DNA from: Primula veris
Taxonomy: Eukaryota > Streptophyta > Magnoliopsida > Ericales > Primulaceae
Reading direction: 5' to 3'
Assembly (NCBI GenBank): GCA_963682055.1
Contig: OY821746.1
Coordinates: forward strand, 8,777,992-8,841,991
Length of the DNA stretch: 64,000 nt
Under the pieces are notes generated by a model, which did not search any database, was not told where the DNA came from, and saw only the letters and a list, made by a program, of their open reading frames with translations. The translations under genes were made by a program, and so were the position numbers. Position 1 is the first letter of the stretch; each line of letters opens with the position of its first letter. Positions 24,197 through 34,562 of the stretch are shown piece by piece.

Positions 24197-24372
24197 ATTA
24201 AAACGGGTTGGGGTGGATTAACCCGCGGTTTGGAAACCCCAACCCTAACCCAACCCACGAATTTTTTTACGGATTGGGGCGGGGCGGATTTAACTTTTTT
24301 TGACACCCAACCCGCCCCAATCCGCACAGATTGGGTTACGGGACGGATTTGCGGATTTTTTGCCCACCCCTA
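23483..24372. mobile_element. Non-autonomous hAT element (890 bp) in the RNase H pseudogene
   Basis: Ends TAGGGGTGGGCA and TGCCCACCCCTA are perfect 12-bp inverted repeats. A perfect 8-bp duplication CAGCCATT flanks it (23475-23482, 24373-24380), the hAT signature. Subterminal repeats of GGGGCGGATTGGG and AACCCAACCC occur at both ends, with a (AT)n tract inside. No transposase is encoded. Confidence 0.93.
24138..24192. repeat. (AT)n microsatellite, 55 bp
   Basis: Uninterrupted AT dinucleotide run inside the hAT element. Poly-Ile/Tyr open frames over it are artefacts. Confidence 0.95.
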
Positions 24373-24599
24373 CAGCCATTGCTATCTCTGACAATACCAC
24401 CACCACTGCCCACTGCCAGCTTTGATTCCATCAATTGTAGAACCATCGATATTAAGCTTGAGTCCCCCGGAAGGGGGCACTTCCAATGGACCAAGAAAGA
24501 TCTTTTAGACTTACATAAAATAGTCATAATACCAAGGATAGCAAGAGAAACTTTTATTCAACTGATGTGGATGACTAAAGCTGAAATATAATTGGAGCT

Positions 24600-25399
24600 T
24601 TGATTTAACCGGATCACGTGCATGGCCACCTTCGTATATGGGACAATTCAATGAAATCATATCTATCTTTGAAAGAATAGGTTGATATTATTTCCTAACA
24701 ACTATCATTATCCTCTTAATTCCCTAGACATCAGTTCATTTTTTTTAGTTGTTTATGGTTTCTAGGAAGTTTAGTTTACTTCTTAAAATTGTTTTCATTG
24801 GAAAAACAATTGAAGAATTATCTTTTCTTTTAATTGTTATCCTAAATGTTTGGCCGCCATGTGAATTAACTCCAAAAGTTATCCCTAATGTTGTTTTAAT
24901 CTATACATATGGAACTTGATGCAACAGTTGATACAACTTGATTAATGGTTAATTTAAATGTAAACATAAGTTATTTGTAAATTAGTTTTTTTTTCGTAAA
25001 TTATATATATATATATATAAGTAGATATTTTCTTATAATAGTTAAAAGTTCACGATGAAATATATATTAAGATGGTTTTTAGCCGAAACTAGCTTACATC
25101 ATTCCCAACAATTGAGCTTAAATTTTTATAACAACTCATAAGTTTGGAAATATACAAGGATTAGGATATATATAAACTAAGCAGCTGCTCAACAGTTGAT
25201 AAACAAACTGTAATACAACTAAATAAAATAATATGGAGTAGTTTCTTTTGTCATTTATATATTTTATACATTTTTAAGTTTGCTCCGCCTCCCTCCGAAG
25301 AAAATCTTCCTTCAAACTAACCTTCTCTGACCTCCACCTCCACCAACTCCAACGATACATCCGCAAAATCTTGCAGTCTAATCAATATTGGTCAAAATC
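24600..25399. other. Gene-free stretch
   Basis: AT-rich with a short (AT)n run at about 24999-25018. No coding sequence recognised. Confidence 0.6.
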
Positions 25400-25793
25400 A
25401 ATGTTTTAAATAGCGTTATCGCTATCGTAGCGTTTTTTTTTGAGAAAAACGTTAAAAGCGCTAATAGCGTTGCTACATAGCGCTTTGCGGTGTATTTTTT
25501 TTTTTGCCAGCTGAGTTTCAAACTTGAGACTGCTGGAAATTACAGCACTGTCTCAGCCATCTGGACTGCACACACTTTTATGAAAATTACACAATATATA
25601 TTAATTATTTAGATCCGTTGTTTTTTTTTCCTAACTCGCTATTTACGCTTTTGGTCCAGAATTTCGCGCTTTTCGCGCTTTTGGTCCACTATAGCGCGAT
25701 TTTAGCTCAATTCCAGCCAAATAGTGGTTTTTCGTTGCGTTTTTTTCCCAAAAAACGCTATTTCGGGCTATATAGCGTGATTTTTAAAACATT
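25400..25793. mobile_element. Inverted-repeat element with AATGTTTTAAA ends, copy 1 (394 bp)
   Basis: Starts AATGTTTTAAATAGCG and ends TTTTTAAAACATT. Flanks GGTCAAAATC (25390-25399) and GGTTAAAATC (25794-25803) match at 9 of 10, suggesting a 9-10 bp, Mutator-like duplication. The interior is full of AGCGCTA-type motifs. A segment at about 25505-25580, read on the minus strand, has tRNA-like A- and B-box spacing (GGCTGAGACAG ... CAAGTTTGAAACTC), as if a SINE piece was captured. A longer relative is at 29007-29583. Confidence 0.65.
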
Positions 25794-26625
25794 GGTTAAA
25801 ATCATTATAGTAAAATCCTCGAAATCAGAAAAAAGAAAATGGATTTCAGATTATAATTGATAAAGAGTGAGAAAAAAAATCCAGTCGGTTGATGAGTGGC
25901 AGATGGTTGCGGTAAGGAAAAGCCGAAAAGATGACTGGAGCATAGATTAATTGAGATTAGGGCAGAAGCAGCTATGGAGAAACAAATAGTCACCTCTATT
26001 TTATTTTAGTAAAAGAATAAAGAAGTAAATAGTGAAAGGGGAGATGGCCCAAAAAGTTTCTTATTGATTATTTTGAAATTAAATATTCCTAATCAATGTC
26101 TAGAACTCTTTTACGTGGACATATTTTTGAAAATAGTATATTTTAATTGTGTACATGTACTTAGGGCATACTGTTAGGATAGCGATTTTAATCATTTCTG
26201 TACTAACTAGTATATATACAGCCATGGAGGTTTTAGAACAACGTTTGGAAATGCTCTTAGACTGAGTTTTTAGGCAAAACGTACCCAGCAAACACAAAGG
26301 AAAAATGATTTAATAAAAAAGTTTTCAGACTTCATTATCAACACTCGTGATTAAAAATCTTATATAAAGGAACAAATACTCAATGATGATGCTTATTTTA
26401 CTATTTATCTTTAACTTTGACGCAATGCTACATTAATCGAAGTCTTTGATGATAAAATTTGAGTTTACGTACTAATTAGCATTAGTTAACTTCCGAGAAA
26501 ATAATCCCCTCAATATAACAATCAACTAAACTGAGACTATTCTCAAAGGGGGCGGCTTTATTTGATACTAGTATTGCCTAAAAAGAAAAAGGAAAAAAAA
26601 ATGTACAAAAAGTATCCAATACAAA
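25794..26625. other. Gene-free stretch upstream of BAHD pseudogene 3
   Basis: No recognised gene. Around 26395-26470 there is a weak relative of the core of the MITE at 18450 (CTTTAACTTTGACGC-ATGCTACATT). Confidence 0.5.
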
Positions 26626-28126
26626 ATGAAGATATATAGAAATTGTTGCTAGAGAAATTATCAAACCACTTTCTCCTATTTCCAAAACTTTGAACCTTAG
26701 TCTAATGGACCAACTTTATGGTACCTTTTATACAAAAGTGTGCTGCTTCTACCAGAACACTTCTACTGATGACATTGAGGAGGCTATCATGAAAAGAACC
26801 CGATGCCTAAAATCATCCCTCTCTGAAGTCTTGAATGTATTTTACCCAATGGCCGGAAAAGTTAGAGATCACTTAACCGTAAGTCTTAAAGAGAATGATG
26901 GTGCCGAGTTTCTAGAAGCTTGAGTAAATTCAAACCTCTCAGACTATCTTGAAAATCCCATCCTTGAAATGTTCGAGCATCTTATTCCAGATGATTTCTG
27001 GTAACGTGCATGCATCCACTCCTTACTGTTCAATGTAGTTTTTTTAAGTGCGATGGATTGGCTATATGATTGAATATCTCCCACAAGGTTGATGATCATG
27101 CTTGTATGTTAAGTTTATTATTAAATGCTTGGGCAAACACCTCGTTTAGAAGGTGCGATTATGTAATAGACACTGATTTTAGTGCGTCGTTAACTTACCC
27201 TGCAATCAAAGAGCTTTTCACATCAGGGGAGTTTTTCGGTGAAATTTTCCCAGTTAATGACAAAACTCATAGGTTCGTGTTCACGGTACCACCAATTGTT
27301 GCACTCCAAGAAAAAGCCGCGACCAAAGCAATACAAAAAATTACACGCATCGAAGCAGTTACAGCCTTTATGTGGCGGATTGGGTTGAAAACGTCGATTA
27401 AAATAGCAGGTGGTTCCCCACTGACATCAGTGCTGGTCAGACCTGTGAATCTTCGTAAGTGGCTTCAACCACCAATACGTGAGCAGACTTTTGGGAATTT
27501 GGTTGAGTTGCAAGTAACACCGAATGATAGCGGTAACACGGAGTTGCCCTGCTTACACTATAAAATAATGTTTGATTTAGTGAGAGTCAAAAGCTGTCAC
27601 ATGCAACCATGTCACTAATTTAAAAAGTTGTCACAAATCTGTCACAAATTGACTAAACTGTCACAAAGCCGTCACAAAAACCATCGCTAATAATCTTGTA
27701 ACAAAAAATACCGTCACTAATCCTGTCGATATTTGATTATTTTTTTGTAGTGTTGATAATTCTTCTTAGAAAACAAATAAGAGTCCCGTGAAGCTCACTC
27801 AAAAAACCTTGATGGGCAACAATTCACTGAGAGCTGTTTGAGGATTAACAGAAAGATGCACGAGTTATTTGACAAAACCAATGAACAAATTGTATTTAGC
27901 ATCTCAAATTGGTCCAGGCTCCCACTATATGACATCGATTTTGGTTGGGGAAAGCCGACTTGGGTTGCTACTCAAGGCGTTGTACCTCATGTCATGTTTT
28001 TTGCTGGATACAAGGGATGGCACTGGAATTGAAGCATGAGTAAATTTTCCCGAAGAGGAAATGGCCATCTTTACATCTGACGACGAATTGTTGACATAGG
28101 CTACCCCAAATCCAAGTGCCCTCTGA
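26626..28126 (+). pseudogene. BAHD acyltransferase pseudogene 3
   Basis: Nearly full-length relic collinear with the intact copy at 29.9 kb. Two extra bases just after the ATG shift the frame. Homology includes LSLMDQLYGTFYTK, LKSSLSEVLNVFYPMAGK, NISHKVDDHA (catalytic His and Asp kept), PVNLRKWLQPPIREQTFGNL and DIDFGWGKPTWVATQ. In-frame stops are TGA at 26921, TAA at 27002 and TGA at 27067, and there is a shift near 28000. A CACTA-type MITE (27556-27752) splits the sequence after GNTELPCL. The C-terminal block before the stop at 28124-28126 is still recognisable, although WVNF has lost its Trp to TGA. Decay looks independent of copies 1 and 2. Confidence 0.93.
27556..27752 (-). mobile_element. 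CACTA-type MITE, copy 2, in BAHD pseudogene 3 (197 bp)
   Basis: Reverse-oriented sibling of 14342-14537 with the same interior (TTTGTGAC-type repeats). Ends are CACTA and TAGTG. Flanking trinucleotides are TTA (27553-27555) and TTG (27753-27755), a 3-bp duplication with one later change. BAHD homology resumes at the right flank. Confidence 0.85.
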
Positions 28127-29006
28127 AGTTCCAGGCTGGGTCGATACTAGTGAAGTTGGTCTTTTCCTTTTCTTGATTCGCAAAATAAAACTCCTCCGTC
28201 GAATGGGGGTTCAATAAGGAGCCTTCACATGTCTCAAGAACACACTCATCAACAACACAAAATTATTATATCTCCTTTTCCTTGGAATCCCTCCATCTGC
28301 TCCCTCTCTCTCTCTAGTCTATTAGTAACTTATACTAACTCATTAATTTATATCAATAAATAAAGAAAGTGGATTAAATCTCATTCTTGTTCTAAATAAA
28401 TGATTAGTAGCTCTATTTTTTCCATTTTTTTTCTCATTGAAGATTATTTATTTTGTAATCTCTTCCTCATCTGTATATCATATTTTTTTTCATCTTTAAT
28501 AGTTACAGTTATTTATTTCGTCTGTGATTATATAGTTTGATTCATGGTAACCTGATTTGGACTGTGTTAATTACCTCTGTGAATATAATCAGATATAATG
28601 CCGAATAATACATCTATTTTATATGGGGTTTATTAAATCCCACATAATAAATTTAGAGATCTTAAGGGGAATTAAATTGGAATTGTGCTTTATTTTTATA
28701 CAATTTGATTCATTTTAAATAATGAGATAATCTTACACAAAAATAGACAGGAACAAATAGCAGCGATAGGTGAAATAATATATGTATTTGTCATGGATAA
28801 GTTTATTGGATTGTAATTTTGTGTTCTTGAGACATGTGGTGGCTCATTATTAGATTACATATAACAGCACAAAAACAGCATGCTTTAAATCGTATTAAAT
28901 TCGAACCCGTGGAATGGGATGCAATTTCTGGTTATGAGATCAAGTATACTTTAATAAAGTGAATTGGGAATATCATCCTCCTGTGAAATAGTGATTAAAA
29001 TGATCG
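28127..29006. other. Gene-free stretch between BAHD copies
   Basis: Former 3' flank of pseudogene 3. A short CT-rich run lies at about 28291-28315. No gene recognised. Confidence 0.6.
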
Positions 29007-29583
29007 ATGTTTTAAATAGTGTTATCGCTATCATAACGTTTTTTTAGAGAAACGTTAAAAGCGCTAATAGCGTTGTTACATAGCGATTTGCGGTGTATTT
29101 TTTTTTGTCTAAATATACACTAAAATTTAGAATATATAAAAAGAAAAAAAAAGAAATGTATAGTTATATTAGATAGTAATAAAAAAAATTATTTATTTTT
29201 TTTTGCCTAAATATACACTAAAATTTAAAATATATAAAAATAAAAAAAGAAATGTATAGTTATATTAGATAGTAATAAAAAAAATTTGAAAAAAAATTGT
29301 TATAGGTGAATTTTAGGTCTGCTGAAAATTACAGCACTGTCTCAACTATCTGGACTGCACACACTTTTATGAAAATTACACAATATATATTAATTATTTA
29401 TATCCGCTGTTTTTTTTTCCTAACTTGCTATTTACGCTTTTGATCCAGAATTTTATGCTTTTTGCGCTTTTGGTCCAATATAGCGCGATTTTAGCGCAAT
29501 TCCAGCTAAATAGTGGTCTTTCGTTGCATTTTTTTTCCAAAAAAAGCGCTGTTTCACGCTATATAGCGCGGTTTTTAAAACAT
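29007..29583. mobile_element. Inverted-repeat element with ATGTTTTAAA ends, copy 2 (577 bp)
   Basis: Starts ATGTTTTAAATAGTG and ends TTTTTAAAACAT, with interior AGCGCTAATAGCG motifs as at 25400. It is longer because of an extra segment that is itself doubled: the sequence starting CTAAATATACACTAAAAT at 29109 recurs at 29207, a 98-bp period. No convincing target duplication. It lies about 340 bp upstream of the intact BAHD gene. Confidence 0.6.
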
Positions 29584-29926
29584 TGATTTTGATAGCACTA
29601 TTGTGCCCATGTTGCTTATTGATGGCCTTGTTTTGTTGTTCTTTTGCTTTTAATATCTTACATACCGTATATTCATCACCTCCCATGCATGCATTTATAT
29701 AGGTTCTATCATTTAAATGGGCAGACCATGTTTCTAGGTAATAACAGTGTACCCCACGACATAGGTAACCATAAGTAGTGGTACTAATTAATAAGTATGA
29801 TATATTGATGAGTAATTCCAACCATCAACGACTAACGAAAGCACACTACTCTTTATAACCAATAGCTTAATCACTTTTCCTTACAGATTCATATCAGAAA
29901 AGAGCAAAAAAATATACAAAAAAATA

Positions 29927-31222
29927 ATGAAGATCAAAATTATTTCTAGAGAAACCATCAAGCCAGCTTTTCCCACTCCCAATAGTTACAACCTTTGTCT
30001 TATGGACCAGCTTTCCAGTCCACCAGTTTATAGCAAATTGTACTTATTCTACCAAAACTTTTCAATCGACAATCTTGAAGACATTATTATGAAAAGGTCC
30101 CGGTGGTTAAAATCATCCCTTTCCGAAACCTTGATCCATTTTTACCCTCTAGCAGGGAGAATAAGAGACCAGATGACCGTAAGTCTTGAAAAGGATGATG
30201 GTGCTGAGTTTCTAAAAGCTCAAGTTGATTCGGATCTCTTGGATTATCTTGAAAACCCCATTCCTGAAATGTTTTTGCATCTTGTTCCGGAAGATTGCTG
30301 GGATCTGGGCAGGCGTCCTATCCTCGTCGTTCAAGCTAGTTTCTTCAAGTGCGGTGGATTGTCTATAGGCTTGAACATTGCACACAAGGTATCGGATGCT
30401 TGTAGTTTTACTTTATTCCTAAACGCTTGGGCAAGTAAAGCTACTGGAGAGCGTAATTGTGAGAAGCCTGATTTTTGCGGATCATTAGCTTTCCCTGCAG
30501 TCGATGAGCTTTTCATATCTGGTGAGCATTTCAACGAAATTGTCAAAGTTAATGACAAAACAAAGAGATTCGTGTTCACGGCACAAAAAATTGCTGCACT
30601 CCAAGAAAAAGCCACAACAAAACCAATACAGAAAGTAACACGCGTTGAAGCAGTCACGGCCTTTATATGGCGGATCGGAATGAAAATGTCAATAAAAATG
30701 GCAGGTGGTTCCCCAGTGCCATCAACTTTGGTAATGCCTGTCAATCTTCGTAAGTGGTCACAACCACCCATATCTAGTCAAACTTTTGGGAACTTGGTTG
30801 AGTACCAAATAATGCAGAACGATAGTAGTAACATAGAGTTACCATACCTGTTAAGTCTCATTAGGGAAAGAACAAAGGAGTCTTGCGAAGCTTACACAAA
30901 TAAACTTGATGGGAATCAATTTTTAGAGAGGTGTGTGGGTATATGTGAGAAGTTGCTTGAGGTGATTCCCCAACCAGATATTAAAAATGCTTTTACCATT
31001 TCAAGTTGGTCGAGGTTCCCGTTGTATAACGCTGATTTTGGCTGGGGAAAGCCGACATGGGTGACTTATCACAACTCTTTTCCATATGTCACGTACTTGA
31101 TGGACACAAGAGATGGCACAGGGATAGAAGCATGGGTAAATTTTTCTGAAGAAGATATGTCTATTTTCGAATCTGATGAGGAGTTACTGACATATGCTAT
31201 TCCGAATCCCAGTGTTCTCTGA
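29927..31222 (+). CDS. BAHD acyltransferase, clade III / vinorine synthase-like, intact copy A (431 aa)
   Basis: Single-exon gene, ATG at 29927, TGA at 31220-31222. The enzyme transfers an acyl group from a CoA thioester to an alcohol or amine of a specialised metabolite; BAHD enzymes are normally cytosolic monomers. Both hallmarks are present: HKVSD (His153, Asp157), the catalytic His motif, and DFGWGKP (370-376), the structural motif. Also visible are SLIDQ-like LCLMDQL (24-29), FYPLAGR (72-78), QASFFKCGG (136-144) and PVNLRKW (271-277). The length of 431 residues is normal. The general family resemblance is to vinorine synthase and salutaridinol or benzyl-alcohol acetyltransferases, but donor and acceptor cannot be read from sequence. 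It has a sister copy at 37.9 kb and relics upstream. Confidence 0.95.
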   Translation: MKIKIISRETIKPAFPTPNSYNLCLMDQLSSPPVYSKLYLFYQNFSIDNLEDIIMKRSRWLKSSLSETLIHFYPLAGRIRDQMTVSLEKDDGAEFLKAQVDSDLLDYLENPIPEMFLHLVPEDCWDLGRRPILVVQASFFKCGGLSIGLNIAHKVSDACSFTLFLNAWASKATGERNCEKPDFCGSLAFPAVDELFISGEHFNEIVKVNDKTKRFVFTAQKIAALQEKATTKPIQKVTRVEAVTAFIWRIGMKMSIKMAGGSPVPSTLVMPVNLRKWSQPPISSQTFGNLVEYQIMQNDSSNIELPYLLSLIRERTKESCEAYTNKLDGNQFLERCVGICEKLLEVIPQPDIKNAFTISSWSRFPLYNADFGWGKPTWVTYHNSFPYVTYLMDTRDGTGIEAWVNFSEEDMSIFESDEELLTYAIPNPSVL

Positions 31223-32066
31223 AGTTCAAATTTGAATTGATGGTCGATACTTCGGCTGGAGCTGTATTGGAAATAAAGTTGTTGTTTCAACCCCATAATC
31301 GACAAAATTTGTTATTTTACTATATAATCTTAAAAGTAATTCACAAATAATATGTTTAGCAAACAAGCTATTCCCAACCCCAAAATAGTAAAGTAAAATA
31401 TTTCTATGAATTATGAAATAAAGTAATTGTATGTATTATTATTTTTTTAATTTGTATTAGAAACTATTCTATCCACGAGATCGAGAAGTGCGATTTTCCA
31501 TACATTTCTCATGTTGAGAGGAATGCATCAGCATCAGATATGAGACTTGGATGAGGTTGTATATAGTCCAAGTCGAGTCCCATAAGTTTTCTATTTTCTG
31601 AAACATATCCATGAATACTTAAAAAAATTCGTGTATATCATAATTTAACTAACCCCGTACTTATTCTTCTGATCTTCGATCAAATCCTACTAAACCAAAC
31701 GGAAAATAGAAGCGTTCTATGCATTCAAGGTAAAAAAAATTACACCATCTCCAGTACGAATCAAATATTTATATACTCCCACGTTTTAAGAAAGTTGAAT
31801 TTAACTTTGAATATTTTTTAAAGCAAATGGCTTAAATGACTATGACGTCTTTGAATTTTGATTGAAACATATCTAAACATTTCGATACTACTATTAATCA
31901 TGCACAAAAACTGTAAACATAAAAAAAACAAAAAAAACTGCATAGATTTATTCCCTACAAGAAAAGGTCAAAATGCTAACAAACACTTAAAAGACTTTTT
32001 CTTCTAGTGATTAAAATTGAGAGATTTTTCGACTTTGGAGGGGATAAAGTATTCTATTTTTTTTTA

Positions 32067-32120
32067 ACATATGCAAAATGTTTTATGTTAGCCTTTTGAC
32101 ATAAAATATTTTGCATATGT
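32067..32120. other. Near-perfect 22-bp hairpin
   Basis: Arms at 32067-32088 and 32099-32120 are complementary at 21 of 22 positions; the exception would be a G-U pair in plus-strand RNA. The loop is 10 bases (TAGCCTTTTG). The left arm begins ACATATGCAAAAT. Unit 2 of the spacer duplication keeps the left arm (about 37152-37172) but not the right. Its size fits a miRNA-like foldback or the core of a tiny MITE. Confidence 0.6.
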
Positions 32121-32150
32121 CAATAGTTGGGGCAACAATTTATGATATTT

Positions 32151-32600
32151 GGGGTGGACCCAGAGGGTTCCTAGGAGTAGCAGTGGTCACCCCGATGCGA
32201 TTTTCAATTTTTTTTTATGTGTAATTTAAAATTTTATAAGATATATATATTGATATCCTTCTAATTAAACAAAAAAAATTGTTGGTGTAGTGGTAAAATT
32301 GACTTTAAGTTAATGAAAGGTTAGGAGATCAAATCATATTAGCTGTTTTTTTCTAAAATTTTATGTTTTTTACCTTGAAATTACCAAATTTCGTAATAAA
32401 CATTGTATTTTTCCAAACAAGATTACTAAAAAATTGTTTTATTACTCAATATCATTTGTCTTAACTTTATATTTAGTTTATGCTATGTTAAACAAAAGAA
32501 AAAATTCTTTATTTTTGTATTAGACCTTATTTATTTTATCTTCTACATATTTTTTACAGCACGACCCTCTCAAAAAAACCATCCTGGTTCTGCCCATGCT
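32151..32600. mobile_element. Insertion of about 450 bp (GGGGTGGACCCAGA ... TCTGCCCATGCT)
   Basis: Spacer unit 2 reads straight through (CATGATACATGGGGCTAAAC), so this is an insertion with a paralogous empty site. Ends are roughly inverted (GGTGGACCCAGA / TCTGCCCATG). Inside, TGTAGTGGTAAAATTG and GGTTAGGAGATCAAATC have tRNA-like A/B-box character. Similar GGGGCGGA-type ends occur at 50827. Confidence 0.6.
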
Positions 32601-32704
32601 AGGGGCTAAACATAATTAGAATCAGCCCTATTGAAATTATTTTTGCTAACTATTCTGCTCAACAATTTATGATATGTTAAAAGCCAAAACAGAGGAAAAA
32701 CTTG

Positions 32705-33821
32705 TGTTGAACCATGGGTTCAATAATTTATTCTGATTATACGTGTGATTATGTATTAATGATTTTATGATTTCTCTATTCAATGATATAATGTTTTGTC
32801 TTTTTCCAAAAATAAAAAATGTATATTTCAGGAGTTTAAAATGATAGAGCATTCGATAACGAAGCCAACGATTCAAACGGAAGTAAAGTTGAATTCCGAA
32901 CAAGTAAGTTACGAGCATTTCAAAGTCGAAAGTTCAATACATAAATCTACAGGTGCACCCACCGGTGGATAATACATAACCCACCGGTGGGTCAAGTGGA
33001 CAGAATAATGAGGATTTTCTCATGTACTACCCACCAGTGGGTATACAGAACCCACCAGTGGGTTAATTTTCCAGAACCAGCAAAGTTTCACCCACCAATG
33101 GGTAAGAAGACACTCACCGGTGGGTCAAAGTGCAGATCACAAAAAACAGTTTTTTAGCTTTTTCAAAAAGTGTATTTAATCATTGGATAAACTCTTAACC
33201 ACTCCAAACGACCATGAGAGATCCAATAGACATTTTTGGTCTATAAAAACTCTCAAATACCCCTCATAAACACACTAATCACACACTCAATCTCAAAAGA
33301 AATTCAATACAAGATCAAAGCAAAAAAATGTTTTATACTACATATTTCTTACTTTTAATCTTATAAATTTTTGAGTGTACTCTTATTGTAATCTTATAAA
33401 CACTTCGAGAATATTTGTATATAAGTGATACACTTTCGATTTGTAGAGTAAATTATAAACTCATTTGTGAGCGAATGATCGGGTAGAGACTTTGAAAGCG
33501 AGTGTTGCTTAAAATCTCTAGGTTTTTTCATTCGGGATACTCATAGAGTGAGGGAGAGTTTAATCGGTCGATTAGCTCATTAGGTTGTAATCTTGGAAAG
33601 AAGATTATAGTGAAATACTCGGTAGCGTGAATACCGAGGAGAGAACTAGCCAGGTTTTCCGAACCTCTATATTTCGTGGTGTCAATCTCTTCACTTACGA
33701 TTTAATTTCTGCACTTATATTATTGGTTCCTTGCGTAGCTTATTTTAGTGTAATATTTGACATTGCCTTTCATTAAGTTTTTAAGCTCGCTATTTGGGTT
33801 GGTATTTGCTCAAATCTTTTA
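32705..33821 (+). repeat. 5' LTR (3' end truncated)
   Basis: Matches the 3' LTR up to CTCAAATCTTTTA (33821), where it runs directly into gag sequence. The last roughly 60 bp of the LTR and the primer-binding site are missing, so the internal deletion began inside the LTR. It contains six 14-bp palindrome-like motifs at 32955-33125. Confidence 0.85.
32955..33125. repeat. Six copies of a self-complementary 14-mer in the LTR
   Basis: Variants of ACCCACCGGTGGGT start at about 32955, 32979, 33029, 33050, 33090 and 33112. Spacings alternate short (21-24) and long (40-50), giving three pairs. The central two bases vary (CCGG, CCAG, CCAA) while the flanks are kept. The same array is in the other LTR at about 34812-34985. 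Confidence 0.85.
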
Positions 33822-34171
33822 CTAAAAAGAGTGCTTCAAAGATTTTTCAAAAATCGTTTAATGATAGAAAATGTTTAGCTTTTCAAAACAAATTGGATAC
33901 TCCGAAAAACTTTTCTAAAACTTCGTATGGTTCTCGTTATGCGAAAAATTCTATGCATTGTGTATATTGTAGTAGAAATGAGCATATTTCTTCTAGATGT
34001 CCTTATCATTTTTGTGTGACTAGAAGCGATTTGAAATGGGTAGTAAAGACTCATGTCACTAACAATGTCGGACCCAAAAGAAATTGGGGACCAAAATACA
34101 AAACACGTGTTGTAGGTATCTCCGTTCAAAATGAGAAAATTAATAATTGGTTGACAAATTCGTGGAAGTAA
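33794..34171 (+). pseudogene. Copia gag fragment with zinc knuckle
   Basis: Open frame of about 125 codons; its real coding part starts after the LTR junction near 33822. It holds a CCHC zinc knuckle (CVYCSRNEHISSRC, C-x2-C-x4-H-x4-C) followed by KWVVKTHVTNNVGPKRNWGP, which resembles the spacer between gag and protease in plant copia elements. Gag proteins package element RNA. N-terminal gag and all of pol are deleted, so the element cannot move on its own. Confidence 0.8.
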
Positions 34172-34562
34172 AGAAAGTCGACTCCACCGTAAAGAATGAA
34201 GTACCATTGATCGACAAAAGTGAAAGGCATACCAACAAATGGTACCAAATATTCGGACTTGGAAACGTTCAATGCAAATGACATTAGAGAGTGGACTCGA
34301 CATCACATATTCGGTACACTCTACTCCATAATATTTACATATATGTGATTAGTTGGGTCATATGCATCATGATAACATTTTTCATGTTTTGGTATTTATT
34401 TGAAAACCCTCCCCATAACCCTAATTTTATTTTTTTGCATTTTGATAATGTCAAAAGGGGAGAAAAATGATATTTAGAGAAATGCGATTTGTTAAAATGG
34501 AGGAGATATATTTTTTACTTGTAAAATCATCATTATTTTGTCATAATCAAAATGGGAAAAAT

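Larger units (their letters stand above)
23050..24530 (-). pseudogene. RNase H-like domain pseudogene (plant LINE/RVT_3 type)
   Basis: Minus strand, read around an inserted hAT element (23483-24372). Visible RNase H pieces are LKLNIDGSTIDG (about 24460-24430), GGGIVRDSNGC to the insertion, MVIAFSYCHGHNTNTFAELM, LLIESDSELIVNWWLNNQ, and NFCHVFREQNQVADGLAKL in another frame near 23230. They carry the family's acidic positions (NIDGS, AELMAL, ESDSEL, VADGLAK). Such domains occur at the C-terminus of plant LINE polyproteins and as solitary genes. A small duplication near 24410, a shift near 23290 and the insertion show it is dead. Without one copy of the 8-bp duplication the frame joins Asn-Gly-Cys-Met-Val exactly. 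Confidence 0.8.

Noticed and set aside
24076..24391. Frames with poly-Ile/Tyr runs
   Set aside because: Created by the (AT)n microsatellite inside the hAT element.
30331..30771. Long minus-strand frame (146 codons) opposite BAHD copy A
   Set aside because: Mirror of conserved plus-strand codons; equivalents appear opposite copy B (38287-38985) and the relics. No independent gene features.
32281..32340. Possible tRNA gene (A/B-box-like sequence)
   Set aside because: No cloverleaf can be drawn and it lies inside a ~450-bp insertion; at most SINE-like.
33875..34306. 143-codon minus-strand frame in the LTR element
   Set aside because: Antisense of the gag zinc-knuckle fragment.
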